Below, in pieces: positions 1 through 60,890 of a stretch of 64,000 bases of DNA. The stretch is from Chrysomallon squamiferum (lineage: Eukaryota > Mollusca > Gastropoda > Neomphalida > Peltospiridae). Numbering within the stretch: the first letter of the stretch is position 1; every line of letters begins with the position of its first letter. A program made the translations under genes and the position numbers. The notes below the pieces were generated by a model, which was given only the letters and a program-made list of their open reading frames with translations, made no database searches and was not told where the DNA came from. The stretch spans positions 27,530,983-27,594,982 of the forward strand of contig CM022679.1 in NCBI GenBank assembly GCA_012295275.1, written 5' to 3'.

Positions 1-4175
<4,175 letters not shown>

Positions 4176-6492
4176 TCTCTCTCTGTTTACTTAATACCCT
4201 TCTTCGTTCGTTCTTTCTGTATTTTCGACAACTTGAACAAGTCCGGCTCTAGCTAGAATTTGTTTGTATAGGTAGGTAATAGAAAATCTTTGCCAGTTGA
4301 CTATTGTCATTTTATAATCCTCGGTCAGTAGGTTCAATAAAATTATTATAAAGATTATTCTTCATGCTTCATTGACTTGATATATTCCTACGTCAGATAA
4401 ATTCGAGTGTTGGTTTACAATGCTCACAACGTTTTTTACAGGCGCCATTACAATAAAATGCAATGTGGGAACAAGTATGAAAACATTGTGACATTGCTTG
4501 CTGATTCGCGAAGCCGTTTACAGACAGCATAAGGTATAATTATAAAGAGAGAATAATAGATATCGTGCGTGGGTTTATGCATACAAATATATACACACAC
4601 ATACATGCATGTTCATACATATATACAAATATGCATACATATTTAGACAGCTGCATACATAGAAAGATACCTAAATAAATATATAAACAATTAAATAAAT
4701 TAAAACAATATATAATATAAATACACTTACAGTAAATAAAATATAATGCATAATTTCCAGATTTTCATTCCTGCTGGTGAAAACACTTGAATAAGAGAGA
4801 AGACATTTTCTTTTTGGGTCATCTAACAATACACAGAAAGCTGTTACTTACACAATATTGTTCGTGTGTTATTGCTCAAATGACATTGTAAATAAGAGTT
4901 CAATTTATACTGCTACTACTACTACTACTACTTTACTACTACTACTACTACTACTACTACTAATAATAATAATAATCATAATAGCAATAACAAAAATAAT
5001 AACAGATAAAAGGGAGATACATAGAAATGGTAGAGAGAAGAGAGTTGCTTCAAATTTCGAGTTGATCTTTCTTTCATTATTTACATGCACTTTTACTTAA
5101 CTTATTTGCAAACCATCTGTTATTATAATTTTATTTTATTTTTATATTATTATTATTATTATAATTAGATTTTAATTTTCATTTTAAAAAATACACATAC
5201 ACTTAGCATTCGTAATATGAACAAATTACTCGTCAAAATTCATTCTTCATTTTTCCCTGAACTTGTGTGTAAATATGCCTAATTAGACGAAATCGCAAAA
5301 GCAAATTGAAGAAATGTAAAGGAAAACATCTGATGCAATACTTTCAATGACTTTGTGCCGTTTATTAGTCTATGTCAATATTTGGCTGCTTTTAACTCGC
5401 GTATCTTAAACAGCTGGACACAGACCTGTGTAAATACGAAATTCTGTGCATCATTATTATTTACATAATATGCCAGTCGTTCTGTCTCTCGTTTCATCTG
5501 CCCACTTTCTCTTTCTTTTGTATGCATGTATGTATGTATGTGTATGCATGTTTGTATGTGTGTATGTATGTATGTATGTAGTTTAGGGTTTTGAATATTC
5601 TCTGTCTTATGTACGTCTGAATAGACTCTGCACACAGACAATATTCGGGAACGCACTGGCGCAGGAGGACAAAGTCCAATCACGACCTCACAAACCTGTC
5701 AGATACCGCTGACCAGACTCGAACATTATGGCACCAATTCGCCCGCACTTCGAAGGCGGACAATGTTACCGTTCGGCCATGAAACAACCTTGTATGAATG
5801 TATGAATGTATGTATGTATGTATGTATGTATGTATATTTTTGTGTGGATGTATGTATGTGTGCGTGTGTACGTGTGTGTGTATATTTTTATTATGTGTGT
5901 ATGTGTGTTACTTTGTACGTGTGTATGTATATTTATTGTGTGGGTTAACTCCCACTTAGCGTAAAACTTCAAAAAATCGGTCTCCCATATAGTCTAAATG
6001 ATGTTGGGATACCTGGGCCAAATGTTTTCATAGTAATTTTTTTTTTTATATTAAGTGAAGATAGTAAATTTGACTATGGTCGAGTGTATATTTTTTTTAT
6101 TAAGAGCTATTGTCCGTGTTGATATTAGTGAATATAGCTCAGCAGATATCAGTGTGTCTGAGTGAATAGAATACGGCATAGAATGGTGTTTCCTCCGTGT
6201 TTCCAGGTGTCGAAATGAACGGATGATTTTGTTTTCATTACACCCAGTGTATCATCCGATACTCACAAGAATCATGCAAACTAGCCATCCCTTTTAGGGA
6301 CAACGCTGATGTCCAGATGTATTGATACAGACTACAACACGAATGCAACAGACTGACCAAAGATAATCCCATACCACCCAACTCCCATCAAAACCCAATG
6401 TTGTTGAATAAATAAAGAAAGATAAAGAAATAAACAAATAAGATTAAACAAACAAACAAAATAAAAGTAATATAAATGAATAAATAAACAAA

Positions 6493-6523
<31 letters not shown>

Positions 6524-7116
6524 AACATATTTAAAGAAAGATAGAAAGTATAAACCGTTTTAAACAATCATTTTATTTCTGTAGCCGATGAATAAATAAA
6601 CAAACGTTAAATAAATAAAACATTTAGAACACTGAACGTAAGTAAACCATTTGATGGAGATAACTGATCATTTTATTTTAATACGCAGCATCCATAAAAC
6701 TGTGAATTTGTAAACATTTGGAACAAAACGTCAGTGACATATATCTAATGATGGATGAATGTGTGTGAATGTGTTTGTGTTTATATTACACACAGCAATA
6801 TTACAATACAATCAACATTTGAGCTACGTTATCGTAGAACACACTATTTTAAATCTCTAGTCCAAGGAAATAATGATGTCATGTACTAGGTCACTGGCAA
6901 GAAACGGAAGGAAATAAAACTCAGTTTAATATAATATGATAACAGGCTCTGAAACGTCTGTTAGAAATCGTGGTAATAAAACCCTTTATATAAATATATA
7001 TAGTGTATTAAAAAATACAAATAAAATAACCTACTACTACTACTAATAATAATAAACGACGTGGTATTAACATATATATATATTAAAAAATGTGTTAAAA
7101 AATTCAAATAAAATAA

Positions 7117-7147
<31 letters not shown>

Positions 7148-7208
7148 AACGACGTGGTAGACGTGTGTCCAAATCTCCATGGAAACTGGCAGATGACTGA
7201 AGATGATT
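4176..7208. other. Non-coding 3' flank of gene A
   Basis: Apart from the SINE, there are (TAC)n at 4910-4960, (TATG)n at 5520-5580 and 5795-5835, (AAAT)n at 6478-6525 and (TAC)n at 7030-7145. From about 6630 rightward the sequence matches 43210 onward (shared ATGGAGATAACTG and CATCCATAAAACT), so the duplicated block starts near here. The gene A 3' UTR probably lies in 6650-7208. Confidence 0.6.
5600..5790 (-). mobile_element. tRNA-Ser-like SINE
   Basis: On the minus strand from about 5786, an A box TGGCCGAACGG (5769-5779) fits TRGYNNARNGG, and a B box TGTTCGAGTC (5716-5725) fits the Pol III consensus. Between them TTCGAAG sits in a possible anticodon loop (anticodon CGA at 5750-5752) with a GC stem. 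A non-tRNA body follows and ends in a (TACA)n-like tail near 5520-5590. The acceptor stem does not close, so it is a tRNA-derived SINE or pseudogene rather than a working tRNA. Confidence 0.6.
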
Positions 7209-24624
<17,416 letters not shown>

Positions 24625-24700
24625 CCTGGTCTCGTTCAAACAACAAGTGTTGTACAACTAGGAAGTTTAACTCGATATTTTATTATTCCCATTTCCGTTT
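24625..24700 (-). promoter_or_regulatory. Gene A 5' flank: family promoter/5' UTR block
   Basis: About 75 bp upstream of the ATG are nearly identical in gene B and largely in gene D. On the sense strand it holds AATAAAATATCGAGTT, the palindrome GTTGTACAAC and CAACACTTGTTG with E-box CACTTG. The transcription start is not known. Confidence 0.55.
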
Positions 24701-26048
24701 GTCACACTGACCTCTCATTCGGGAACATAACTATCACAGGATTAGTCATCGCAACTGATTTCCCGTTCCAACCACGGCTATTATTTCAAGTCTTTGTTAA
24801 GTACTTATGAGATCATTTTTCAATCTGTTTTTTTTTTTTTTATTCAGTTTTCTTCCAGGAACGTTACCAAAAAAAAACGTGAAAAAAAAAATACTGAAAT
24901 CTTAAAATCAGTGACAACAACATAAAACATTAATCATTTTATGAATTCTCACATTGTTTTTGGTCATAGTAGGATACGAGAGGGAACTTGAAGATCTACA
25001 CTATTTCTAATCTTACAAAGTGCTAATGGTCAGTTATACACAGTGTGTTCCTTCCAATGAACCGCAAACATGAAATACTGTGTATGATACATCAGTCGTA
25101 ACACATGCTCTAGAACGGGAAAAAACTATTGTTTCCCAACAGAGAACTGAACCTGTCACGTGAGATTCTTTTATAAAATCAATTACAGGTTGCAGAATGA
25201 TACAACAGAAATATAAATATTTTAATTTTTAAATATTTTGTTTTTGTTTTAAAGGTATCATTTTGCAGAAACTGTGATACACTTGAAATATGAAAATTTT
25301 TGAAATGTTTTCTTTGATATCATCTTTAATTTGGTAAAATAATGAACTGCAGTGTTTGTGATGATGATAATGATGATAAAAATATTAAATAAATAAATAA
25401 ATCGTTCCAATATTATTTCACAAAATTATTTTAAAACAAACTCTTTGAATACAACATACAAATTTTATTGCATAGAGTGATAAGCATTCAGTTTTAAAAA
25501 CTAAATATTTGTCAAGGAATAAACAAGAAGCAAACTGTATTTAAGGTAACAAAGATAATTTAAAATTAAAAAGTAAAGAGTATTTGTGTTATTTGTATTT
25601 ACAAATAAAGATAAACATTAAAATGTAATAAAAAAGTGTTAAGCTTTCAAATGCATTTTTTGTTTCTCATTTAAGCATTTCAAGTCTTGTGTAACTTCTA
25701 ACTGTGCCTGCTTTAATCAACTTCCATTACCAGTTTTATATAAAACCCGGCTATGAATGAATGAGCTGATAAAAATACAAAATGAATAAACAGAAGAAAA
25801 AAACAAACAAACAAACAAAAAAACAAAACAAAAACAAAAAACAAGAAAAAAGTAATCTGGAACAAAAAAAAAAAACAACAACAAAAAACAAACAAAGAGG
25901 ATTAATAACAATACAAAATCCAAGATAAGATCAACAAGAACAAAAAGCAACACATTTCAGTAATACAATCAGAATACAAATATTTTTTGTTTTCTAAGCA
26001 TGATTTACTGCGAATTTATTTTTATAAAAATGAAGCAAACGCTCGTAC

Positions 26049-26099
<51 letters not shown>

Positions 26100-26253
26100 G
26101 TTTTATATAAAACCCGGCTATGAATGAATTTAAATTCACAAAACAAACAAAACAAGCAAAAACAACAAAAAAAGTTTAAAGTACATCCTTCTACTACTAC
26201 TACAGTAATACAACCTATTATTATTATTATTTTTTTTTTTATTATTATTATTA

Positions 26254-26286
<33 letters not shown>

Positions 26287-26345
26287 GTAGTTTTATTGTA
26301 TTCTTAATATGTTTTTTTTTTTTATTATTACCATTAGTATTATCA

Positions 26346-26382
<37 letters not shown>

Positions 26383-26409
26383 CACATCCACACATCACAC
26401 ACACACACA

Positions 26410-26442
<33 letters not shown>

Positions 26443-26822
26443 AGATCAGATCTATATCTAATATCTATCTATAGATATAGGTATACAGATAAATAACAGA
26501 AAAGAAGATAATGACACATTTAAGAAAATCAAAATATTTTACGGTAATTTGGAGTGATTGTTTTAACTCTGTAAAGATTCATTCTTATGTTACAAAAGTA
26601 TTGTCTTCTGTAGTCCGAAATATAATTATATGACATTACATGTTTTTGATCTTATAAGCATATTTTAGTATGAGGCTGAATTTAATTTTTATTTATTTAA
26701 TTATTGTTGGGTTTATTTATTTATTTATTTATTTATTTATTTGTTTGTTTGAATTTTGTTTTTGTTTATTTATTTTATTTTATTTTATTTGTGATTGATC
26801 GAGGATTTTAATAATTCTCTTG
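24701..26822. other. Intergenic region between genes A and B
   Basis: 24900-25760 matches 61140-61880, including TATAAAACCCGGCTATGAAT, which occurs here twice (about 25740 and 26105). This is probably gene B 3' UTR and flank. (ATTT)n is at 26050-26100, (TTA)n at 26218-26285, (AT)n at 26348-26378. No ORF is supported. Confidence 0.7.
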
Positions 26823-37155
<10,333 letters not shown>

Positions 37156-37235
37156 CCTGGTCTCGTTCAAACAACAAGTGTTGTACAACTAGGAAGTTTA
37201 ACTCGATATTTTATTATTCTCATTTCTGCTTGTTA
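37156..37235 (-). promoter_or_regulatory. Gene B 5' flank: family promoter/5' UTR block
   Basis: Same block as in gene A: CGAGACCAGG next to the ATG, CAACACTTGTTG, GTTGTACAAC and ATATCGAGTTAAAC. Similarity continues to about 37235. It forms one side of a divergent promoter with gene C. Confidence 0.55.
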
Positions 37236-37734
37236 CACAGACGTCTCTTTCGGGAACATAAGTTGTATAGGACTAGTCATGGCGTCTTACTTCCCGTTCC
37301 AACCACAACTTTCAAGTGTTTGGTAAGTACTTTTCTGCGCACTGTTTAATTTGGTTGTTTCAGGTTTCTCCCATGATAATCAAAAAATAAAAATAATAAT
37401 AATAATAATAAAATAAAACATTTGAATCCAAAAAGAAGAGAAACCAGAAAAAAGAAACAAAAAGAAAGAGCAACAAACAAACAAACAAACAACAAATGCA
37501 GAAGGTTAAATAAGTAAGATGTAATACAAAACATTAATTCAGTAATGAATTTTGTTTTAATAATAATATAATAGAGGAAAACTATACTTAAAGTAATAAA
37601 CAACATCATTTTGAGTATGTGTGTTAATTGTACTTAGAAATAAACATTAAAAGATTAACTATTAAAATGAAATTCTTTTCTGAACTGTTAAATGCAGCTC
37701 TTTTCATACGGATAAAAACGTTGGAAGGAGTGGA

Positions 37735-38095
37735 GGCTTCTAGATACAAGGAATAGTGAGGCGTTCAGATACCAGAAATAGTAAGAGATTTAGATATACG
37801 AAAAAGTGGACGTGTTTAGATATAGGCAATAGCGTGGTATTTAAATATAGGAAATAATCAGGCATTTAGATAAGAAATAGTGAGATATTTAGATATAAGA
37901 AATAGAGGGGCATTTAGATATAAGAATTAGTGAGACATTTACATTCAAAAAATAGTAAGACATTAAGGCATAAAAAGACATAGGCATATTTATATGTAAG
38001 AAATAGTGAGTCATTTAGATGTAAATGATAGTGAGGCAAATAGATATAAGAAATAGTGAGGCGTTTAGATATAAAATGTAGTGGAGGCACTGGCG
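37735..38095. repeat. ~26-bp minisatellite between divergent genes B and C
   Basis: About 13 imperfect copies of AGAAATAGTGAGGCATTTAG plus ATATA fill the middle of the 1.27-kb region between the two start codons. It could influence both promoters. Confidence 0.85.
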
Positions 38096-38332
38096 AATTG
38101 TAGCATTATGTTTTGACGTGATAAGTAGATGCAGTAATGAAATTAAAAATGTTCAGATTTTATGTCAATACAAAATAAAGTCTATCAAGCAAATGTTTTG
38201 CAATTCTCTTTTTATATATGTACTGCAGTGTCAGTGAACTAGTTGTATGAGTGTCACAGACGGAGATTGATCCTGCTAACTGTCGCTACAAAAATGAACT
38301 TAACCACGAATCCAGAAATAGAACAGGAAAGT

Positions 38333-38376
38333 CAAATATCGAGTTGAACCTCATAGTTCTGCAACACTTGTTATTG
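38333..38376 (+). promoter_or_regulatory. Gene C 5' flank: diverged copy of the family block
   Basis: AAATATCGAGTTGAACC and GCAACACTTGTTATTG match the blocks of genes A, B and D in order and spacing. Here about 45 bp of T/G-rich sequence separates the block from GTGACCAGGATG. Confidence 0.5.
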
Positions 38377-38422
38377 TTTTGTTGGGTGTTTTTTGTTTTG
38401 TTTGTGTTTTAACGTGACCAGG

Positions 38423-39019
38423 ATGAGTTCTTCATTTTTCTTTTCTGTTTTAATTTTATTAGTTCAACAAACATTCGCAGAGTTTGGTAAGTCACAGATT
38501 TAATTTATTTATATACGCATCTTCTTTTCATTAAATGTTTTATCTCTGTTAAAATAATGACAGTTTATTAGAAAGACACAGACACACACACACACTACCT
38601 GTACAGACCTATATATTTATATGTTTATATGTTTCTTTACATATGATATATGTTTCTTTACATACCTGTGAATCTATCTGTCTATCTTTACATTCAAACA
38701 AACGTGCGCACACACAGAAAGTCACTCAGAGATAAATAATATAAACACATATAAAGTGGTTTTGATGTTTTGTAATTTGCTATTTTAGGCTATAAACCTA
38801 AATAAAATCAGACCAAATAAAACTTGTTTCCGTTTGATCCTTTATTAGTTCTGAAGTTGTTTTTGAATAAAATATGATGGATAATTTACGATAATATAAC
38901 TAAATATATTTATATAAAAAAAACTGTTTGTTGTACTCAATTAATCGTTTTCACTTTATTTGAAAAGGTGCAAAATGAAATGATATTGTCCTTTGCTTTC
39001 TATTGGTTTTATTACTTAC

Positions 39020-39070
<51 letters not shown>

Positions 39071-39196
39071 TGAAGTTACTATGTTAATGTTAACAATGGC
39101 AATAGAACAATGTTGAGTAGACAAGTGACAGCTTGCTTTGTATTGTTGGATGATAGAAAAAGGAAATCTGTTCTCTCGTATTCTATTGTTTTCACC

Positions 39197-39231
<35 letters not shown>

Positions 39232-39545
39232 TTACACATGCATCTATTTTGACCAAGCTCATTTTCACATATATATATATAGTACATGTATAATTTATAG
39301 TTAATGTAGCTCTAAGGAAGCCAGCGTATCAGAGTTCTTACGAGAGGCGTGATCACGATGCGTCTGTCGCTGTTGATGGAGTAACTCGTGGTTCGAGAAG
39401 ACAAAGAATTCTTACGTCTGAGAATAAACCTTACACGTGGTGGAAAGTAGATTTACAACAATCATTTATCATTTTTGACTTTAAAGTCTACTTCAACTCC
39501 AACTGTAAGAACAAATATTTAGCTTTATTTTATTTTACTTTTTAC

Positions 39546-39599
<54 letters not shown>

Positions 39600-39902
39600 T
39601 GATGATGATGATGATGATGATGAAGACGATGATGATACTATTCATTACATTTTAGTTGAATAAATTTCAATTAAGAAAGAAATAACAGAGATTAATTATT
39701 ATTATCATTTTTGTGATATTATTATTTCAGATGTTGATGAATGCAAAAGCAGTAACTGTGTTGGAAATGATGACTGTGAAAAGTCAGATGAATACAGTGG
39801 AAACGGTTTTACCATTGATGGTAAATCATTTTTGTATCATGAATTTTCCCCTTCTTATTCATTATTATTATTTTTATTATTATTATTATTACAATTATAC
39901 CA

Positions 39903-39962
<60 letters not shown>

Positions 39963-41051
39963 GCTGCTGTTGTTTTTATTGTTATTGTTGAAATAATAAT
40001 AGTAATAATAATAATAATAATAATTATTATTATTATTATTTTGATTATTTTAAAGATTCTGATGCAGACGGAAGTACAAACAACTGTAGTAAGAATGCTG
40101 ATTGTATAGACACAGATGGATCATATATGTGTACTTGTCATACTGGATACAGTGGACATGGATTTACCTGTACAGGTAAACTAAATAGTTTTGGGTACTA
40201 CGCAATATTCCTCTGGACAATTAAATCGTTTTCCCATCTGCATTGAGATACAGTAGAAGAAATATTAGTAACAGTAGCAACAACAGTAGTAGTAGTTGTA
40301 GTAGTAATACCAAGAGTACTAATAGCAATACATATTATTTTACATTACAGTTTTTTCTAATCAAGAGCTGATAGTTTCTTTGGCACTCACAACTGGAATA
40401 TTGGCTCAGCTGTTACTTGTTTCTATTACTGTTATACTTATGTAAGTAACTGAAATGTAAAGTTATTAAATTGCTATCAGTATGATTAGTGTTTACCGAA
40501 TAAATAAATTGACGTAGTCGTAATAAACTGGAAGCGTTTCTCTGAAGCGTTTGTGTCAAGCGATTTTGACTTTCTATTTTGTCTTTTCTTTTCTTTATTT
40601 TTCTTTTTTTCTTTTTAATTAATTCTGTCATTAATTTATATTCATTAGTAAGGATTAATGCTGTCTCAGATGTTAATAAAACACATATTTATAACGTATT
40701 GCTAACTACCTTAGAAATCAAATCAGAAACAATACTTTAATAACTTAATACTCTTTAAAATATAATAATGATAAGCAGTTATAAAAAATGAAACAAGTAT
40801 TTGTTTCGATTAAAAAGAAAAACAGTTACAAACAATCTGACTGTACATAAATTAATTCAGTTATTAATTTTAGACTCATAAAAAGAAAAAAGCGAAGGAC
40901 CCCAAATGGAAATTTGGAAAAAGAAAAAGAAGAACATCACACAAGAAACTTGTATTTTTCTCAGGAGATGTGTACGAGTCCTGTTTTTGAAAACATTTAC
41001 GTGAACGCTCAATTTGAAACAGAAAACCAACAGACAGACGGCAATATGTAA
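38423..41051 (+). CDS. Gene C: short lectin-EGF transmembrane protein on the opposite strand (6 exons)
   Basis: Exons 38423-38486, 39301-39504, 39731-39820, 40056-40175, 40351-40441 and 40874-41051 total 747 nt (248 aa), all with GT-AG introns and phases 1,1,1,1,2. Exon 1 is the family signal peptide (MSSSFFFSVLILLVQQTFAEF). Exon 2 is the first half of the lectin domain, but the His and Arg of the sugar motif are changed (RILTSEN, VYFNSN) and the second-half exon is missing. Exon 3 is a shortened calcium-binding-type EGF (YVDECKSSNC), and exon 4 a canonical EGF with MCTCHTGYSGHGF. Exon 5 is the TM helix. Exon 6 begins LIKRKKRRTPNGN, homologous to gene B, and ends in a tail with NIYVNAQFE, as in the phosphatase juxtamembrane region. 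The role is unknown; an SH2-docking receptor or decoy is possible. Confidence 0.85.
39541..40040. repeat. Trinucleotide repeats in gene C introns
   Basis: (AAT)n at 39548-39600, (GAT)n at 39601-39640, (TTA)n at 39870-39962 and (AAT)n(ATT)n at 39992-40040 flank exon 39731-39820. No second-half lectin exon is visible between exons 2 and 3. Confidence 0.85.
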
Positions 41052-43069
41052 GATAACCTGCACCGTGGAGAAAATTCATGTTATGACGTCATGACGTTGT
41101 AACAAAAATATGCCCAATTTCACAGACACACTGACAAATTGAACTGGTATCTGGATTTATATAAACAAACAAATACATAAATAAGTAAATAAATAAACAC
41201 ACACACAAACAAACAATCTGTATATGTATGTAAATAATGAACAATGGCGACAGATAATTTTTTCTTGCCAAAAATATCAAATAAATTAAAGCTACCGAAA
41301 TGTTATGCTTGTGACATCGCATATGTTCATGTTCTTAAAAATTTGTATTTAAAAAATAGTTTGTTGATAGTTTTACATTTATGTTCTGGAAAATTATACT
41401 TCGTTCATTTCAAATAAATTAGTTTTACTAATAATATTTAACAATTTATGTTATTGTTGTTTTTCTGGGTTTTTTTATTTCTGTATATCTCTGTGTGTAA
41501 ATAATTTATTTTGATTTTCATTTATATTTGAATATATAATTCTGTATTTCTTCTTTTTATTGAAAGAACGTTTGACATTTTTGAATTTAAAATGAACCAA
41601 TACATTTTTCTATTTATCTATAAAAAAAATGATATTTCAAGATTTTATTTTCTTCTTATTTCTCATTAGAAGCAACAACAACACGAAACGACAATAAGAA
41701 TAATAATAATGATGATGATGATGATAATGATAATAGTAACCAAGAGACCTTTCATTTTCTTCAGTGATTGTTTTCGCAGTAATTCGTCTGTGGAATAACA
41801 TTTTGAGGTTGTTGTTGTTGTTGTTGAACTGTTAATATTAAAATCTTCAGAAATATTTAATACCAAGCTATATTTGTATTGCTGTTCTGTTGCTGATCAT
41901 TAATATTTTAAACTGAGTATATTGTTGAACATTTAGAACATTTTGTTTTGTATTTTTGATGCCTGTAACTTTTCATGCTATAATGTTTGCTTATTTTGTT
42001 CAGATGTTTTGTTCTGCTTATATCTAGTATTTAACTATGTCTTTATTAGAATAAAAATACATTGAACTCAACAATTTGATTGCGAATATGTACAATTTAA
42101 CAATGCTTTATTAGATTACAAATTTGTAGAAATTACCTATATATATATAAATGATATAAATATATATGAGATGACTAGCATTTTAACTATGACTTTGTCT
42201 TGCAAATAAGTATAATTTAAATAAATAAATAAATAAATAAATAGTATTTCAAACCTTTTGTGTGTGATTTTAGCCGAGTCCTCATTTTTGTGATTTCCTT
42301 TCACTCGTTACACTTACGGAGTAATGAAATCTTATATTATCATTATTTATTAAGTCAGTTATTGGAGACTTCAATACTTTTTGTATTCTTGTTTGTAATT
42401 GATTTCTTGGAATAATGAACAACGAACGTCTAATCAGTTTCCAAATATTTGCGCTTAATAAATATATAATCATTTATTTTTCTCTACTCCAAGGTATTTC
42501 ATAAGTTTCTTCTATCACTGTTATTTTAATACCGTATTGTATATATTCATTTATTTTATTAAGTCGATATATTACAATGATTCTTTTTAATGCATTTGTA
42601 AAGACATTTTCTTTAAAACTACAAACAAGTTTGTTGAATTGAAATAAAGCATATTTTAACACACAACAACCTGATGTTTTACAAAAGACTGTATTCCAAA
42701 GACAGTTCGAAGACAGGGGTTAAGAAGTTACTGTTTCATTATGTGTTTGCAGCATATGTGAAGTGCACGTCCTCAAAGACGTCGTGTCACAAAGCAGATG
42801 TCATACCTGACAGCAAGGTGAGTACGACTCTCATTCCGAATCTCATTTCTCTGTATTCATATATTTGTGAGTCACGAATAAACAAATAAATAACAAGGAA
42901 ACCAATGACCAATAAATAAAAAATTGTATAAATAAAAGTAATAATAATAATATTAATAATAATAAAAGTATTAATAATCTTAATAATAATAATACAAAAT
43001 ATATAATATGTATATGATAATATAAATAAATATCGATCAATAAATAAATAAAGAAACAAACAAACAAAA

Positions 43070-43119
<50 letters not shown>

Positions 43120-43551
43120 CACTAAAACAATGTATGAAAGTATAAAAGTTTTATTTCTGACCGATCTACCTTTTTTATTGTCATTTTATTTGAGAGCGTA
43201 ATACACCACTGACGTAAATGAACCATCTAATGATGGAGATAACTGTCACTTAGATTCCTACGAAGCATCCATAAAACTCTGAAGTTGTAAACAACTGGTA
43301 GTGATATATATACATATATATACGATAGAACACAGTATATAAATCTAAGGAAATAAGGATGTCATGTACTAGATCACTGACTAGAAACGGAAGAAAATAA
43401 ATCTCACTCTGTAATGTGATAACAGTTTTTGATTCATAGAAAAATAGTCTACTGGAAAGCGTGGTATATAATATAAATATATAATTTATTAAATCTTTTC
43501 TTTCTTTTTTATAAATAAATAAATATATAAATAATAATACTATTAATAATC

Positions 43552-43598
<47 letters not shown>

Positions 43599-43748
43599 TA
43601 TAACAAAAGTAAAATAATTAAAGAAATAAATACAAATAGAATAAACTACTACTACTACTACAACTACTACTACTAATAAGAATAATAAACGACGTGGTAG
43701 ACGTGTCTCCAAATCTCCATGGAAACTGGCAGATGACTGAATGTGGTT
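41052..43748. other. 3' flanks of genes C (plus) and D (minus)
   Basis: AT-rich with AATAAA-like signals after the gene C stop (for example near 41410). (AT)n is at 43073-43117 and (AAT)n at 43547-43605. From about 43210 the sequence matches the gene A 3' flank. The only exon-like piece is at 42753-42817. Confidence 0.65.
42753..42817 (+). other. Orphan exon-like segment
   Basis: A 65-nt block, richer in GC than its surroundings, is bounded by a good acceptor (TTATGTGTTTGCAG) and a consensus donor (AAG/GTGAGT). In phase 1 it encodes YVKCTSSKTSCHKADVIPDSK. I do not recognise it and see no partner exons. It could be an exon of an unseen plus-strand gene, an alternative 3' exon of gene C, or chance. 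Confidence 0.3.
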
Positions 43749-60825
<17,077 letters not shown>

Positions 60826-60890
60826 CCTGGTCTCGTTCAAACAACAAGTGTTGTACAACTAGGAAGTTTAACTCGATATGTAAATATTAC
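60826..60890 (-). promoter_or_regulatory. Gene D 5' flank: family promoter/5' UTR block
   Basis: Identical to gene A up to ATATCGAGTTAAAC, then diverging: the AATAAAATATC stretch of A and B is changed to AATATTTACATATC. It could drive a different expression level. Confidence 0.5.
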
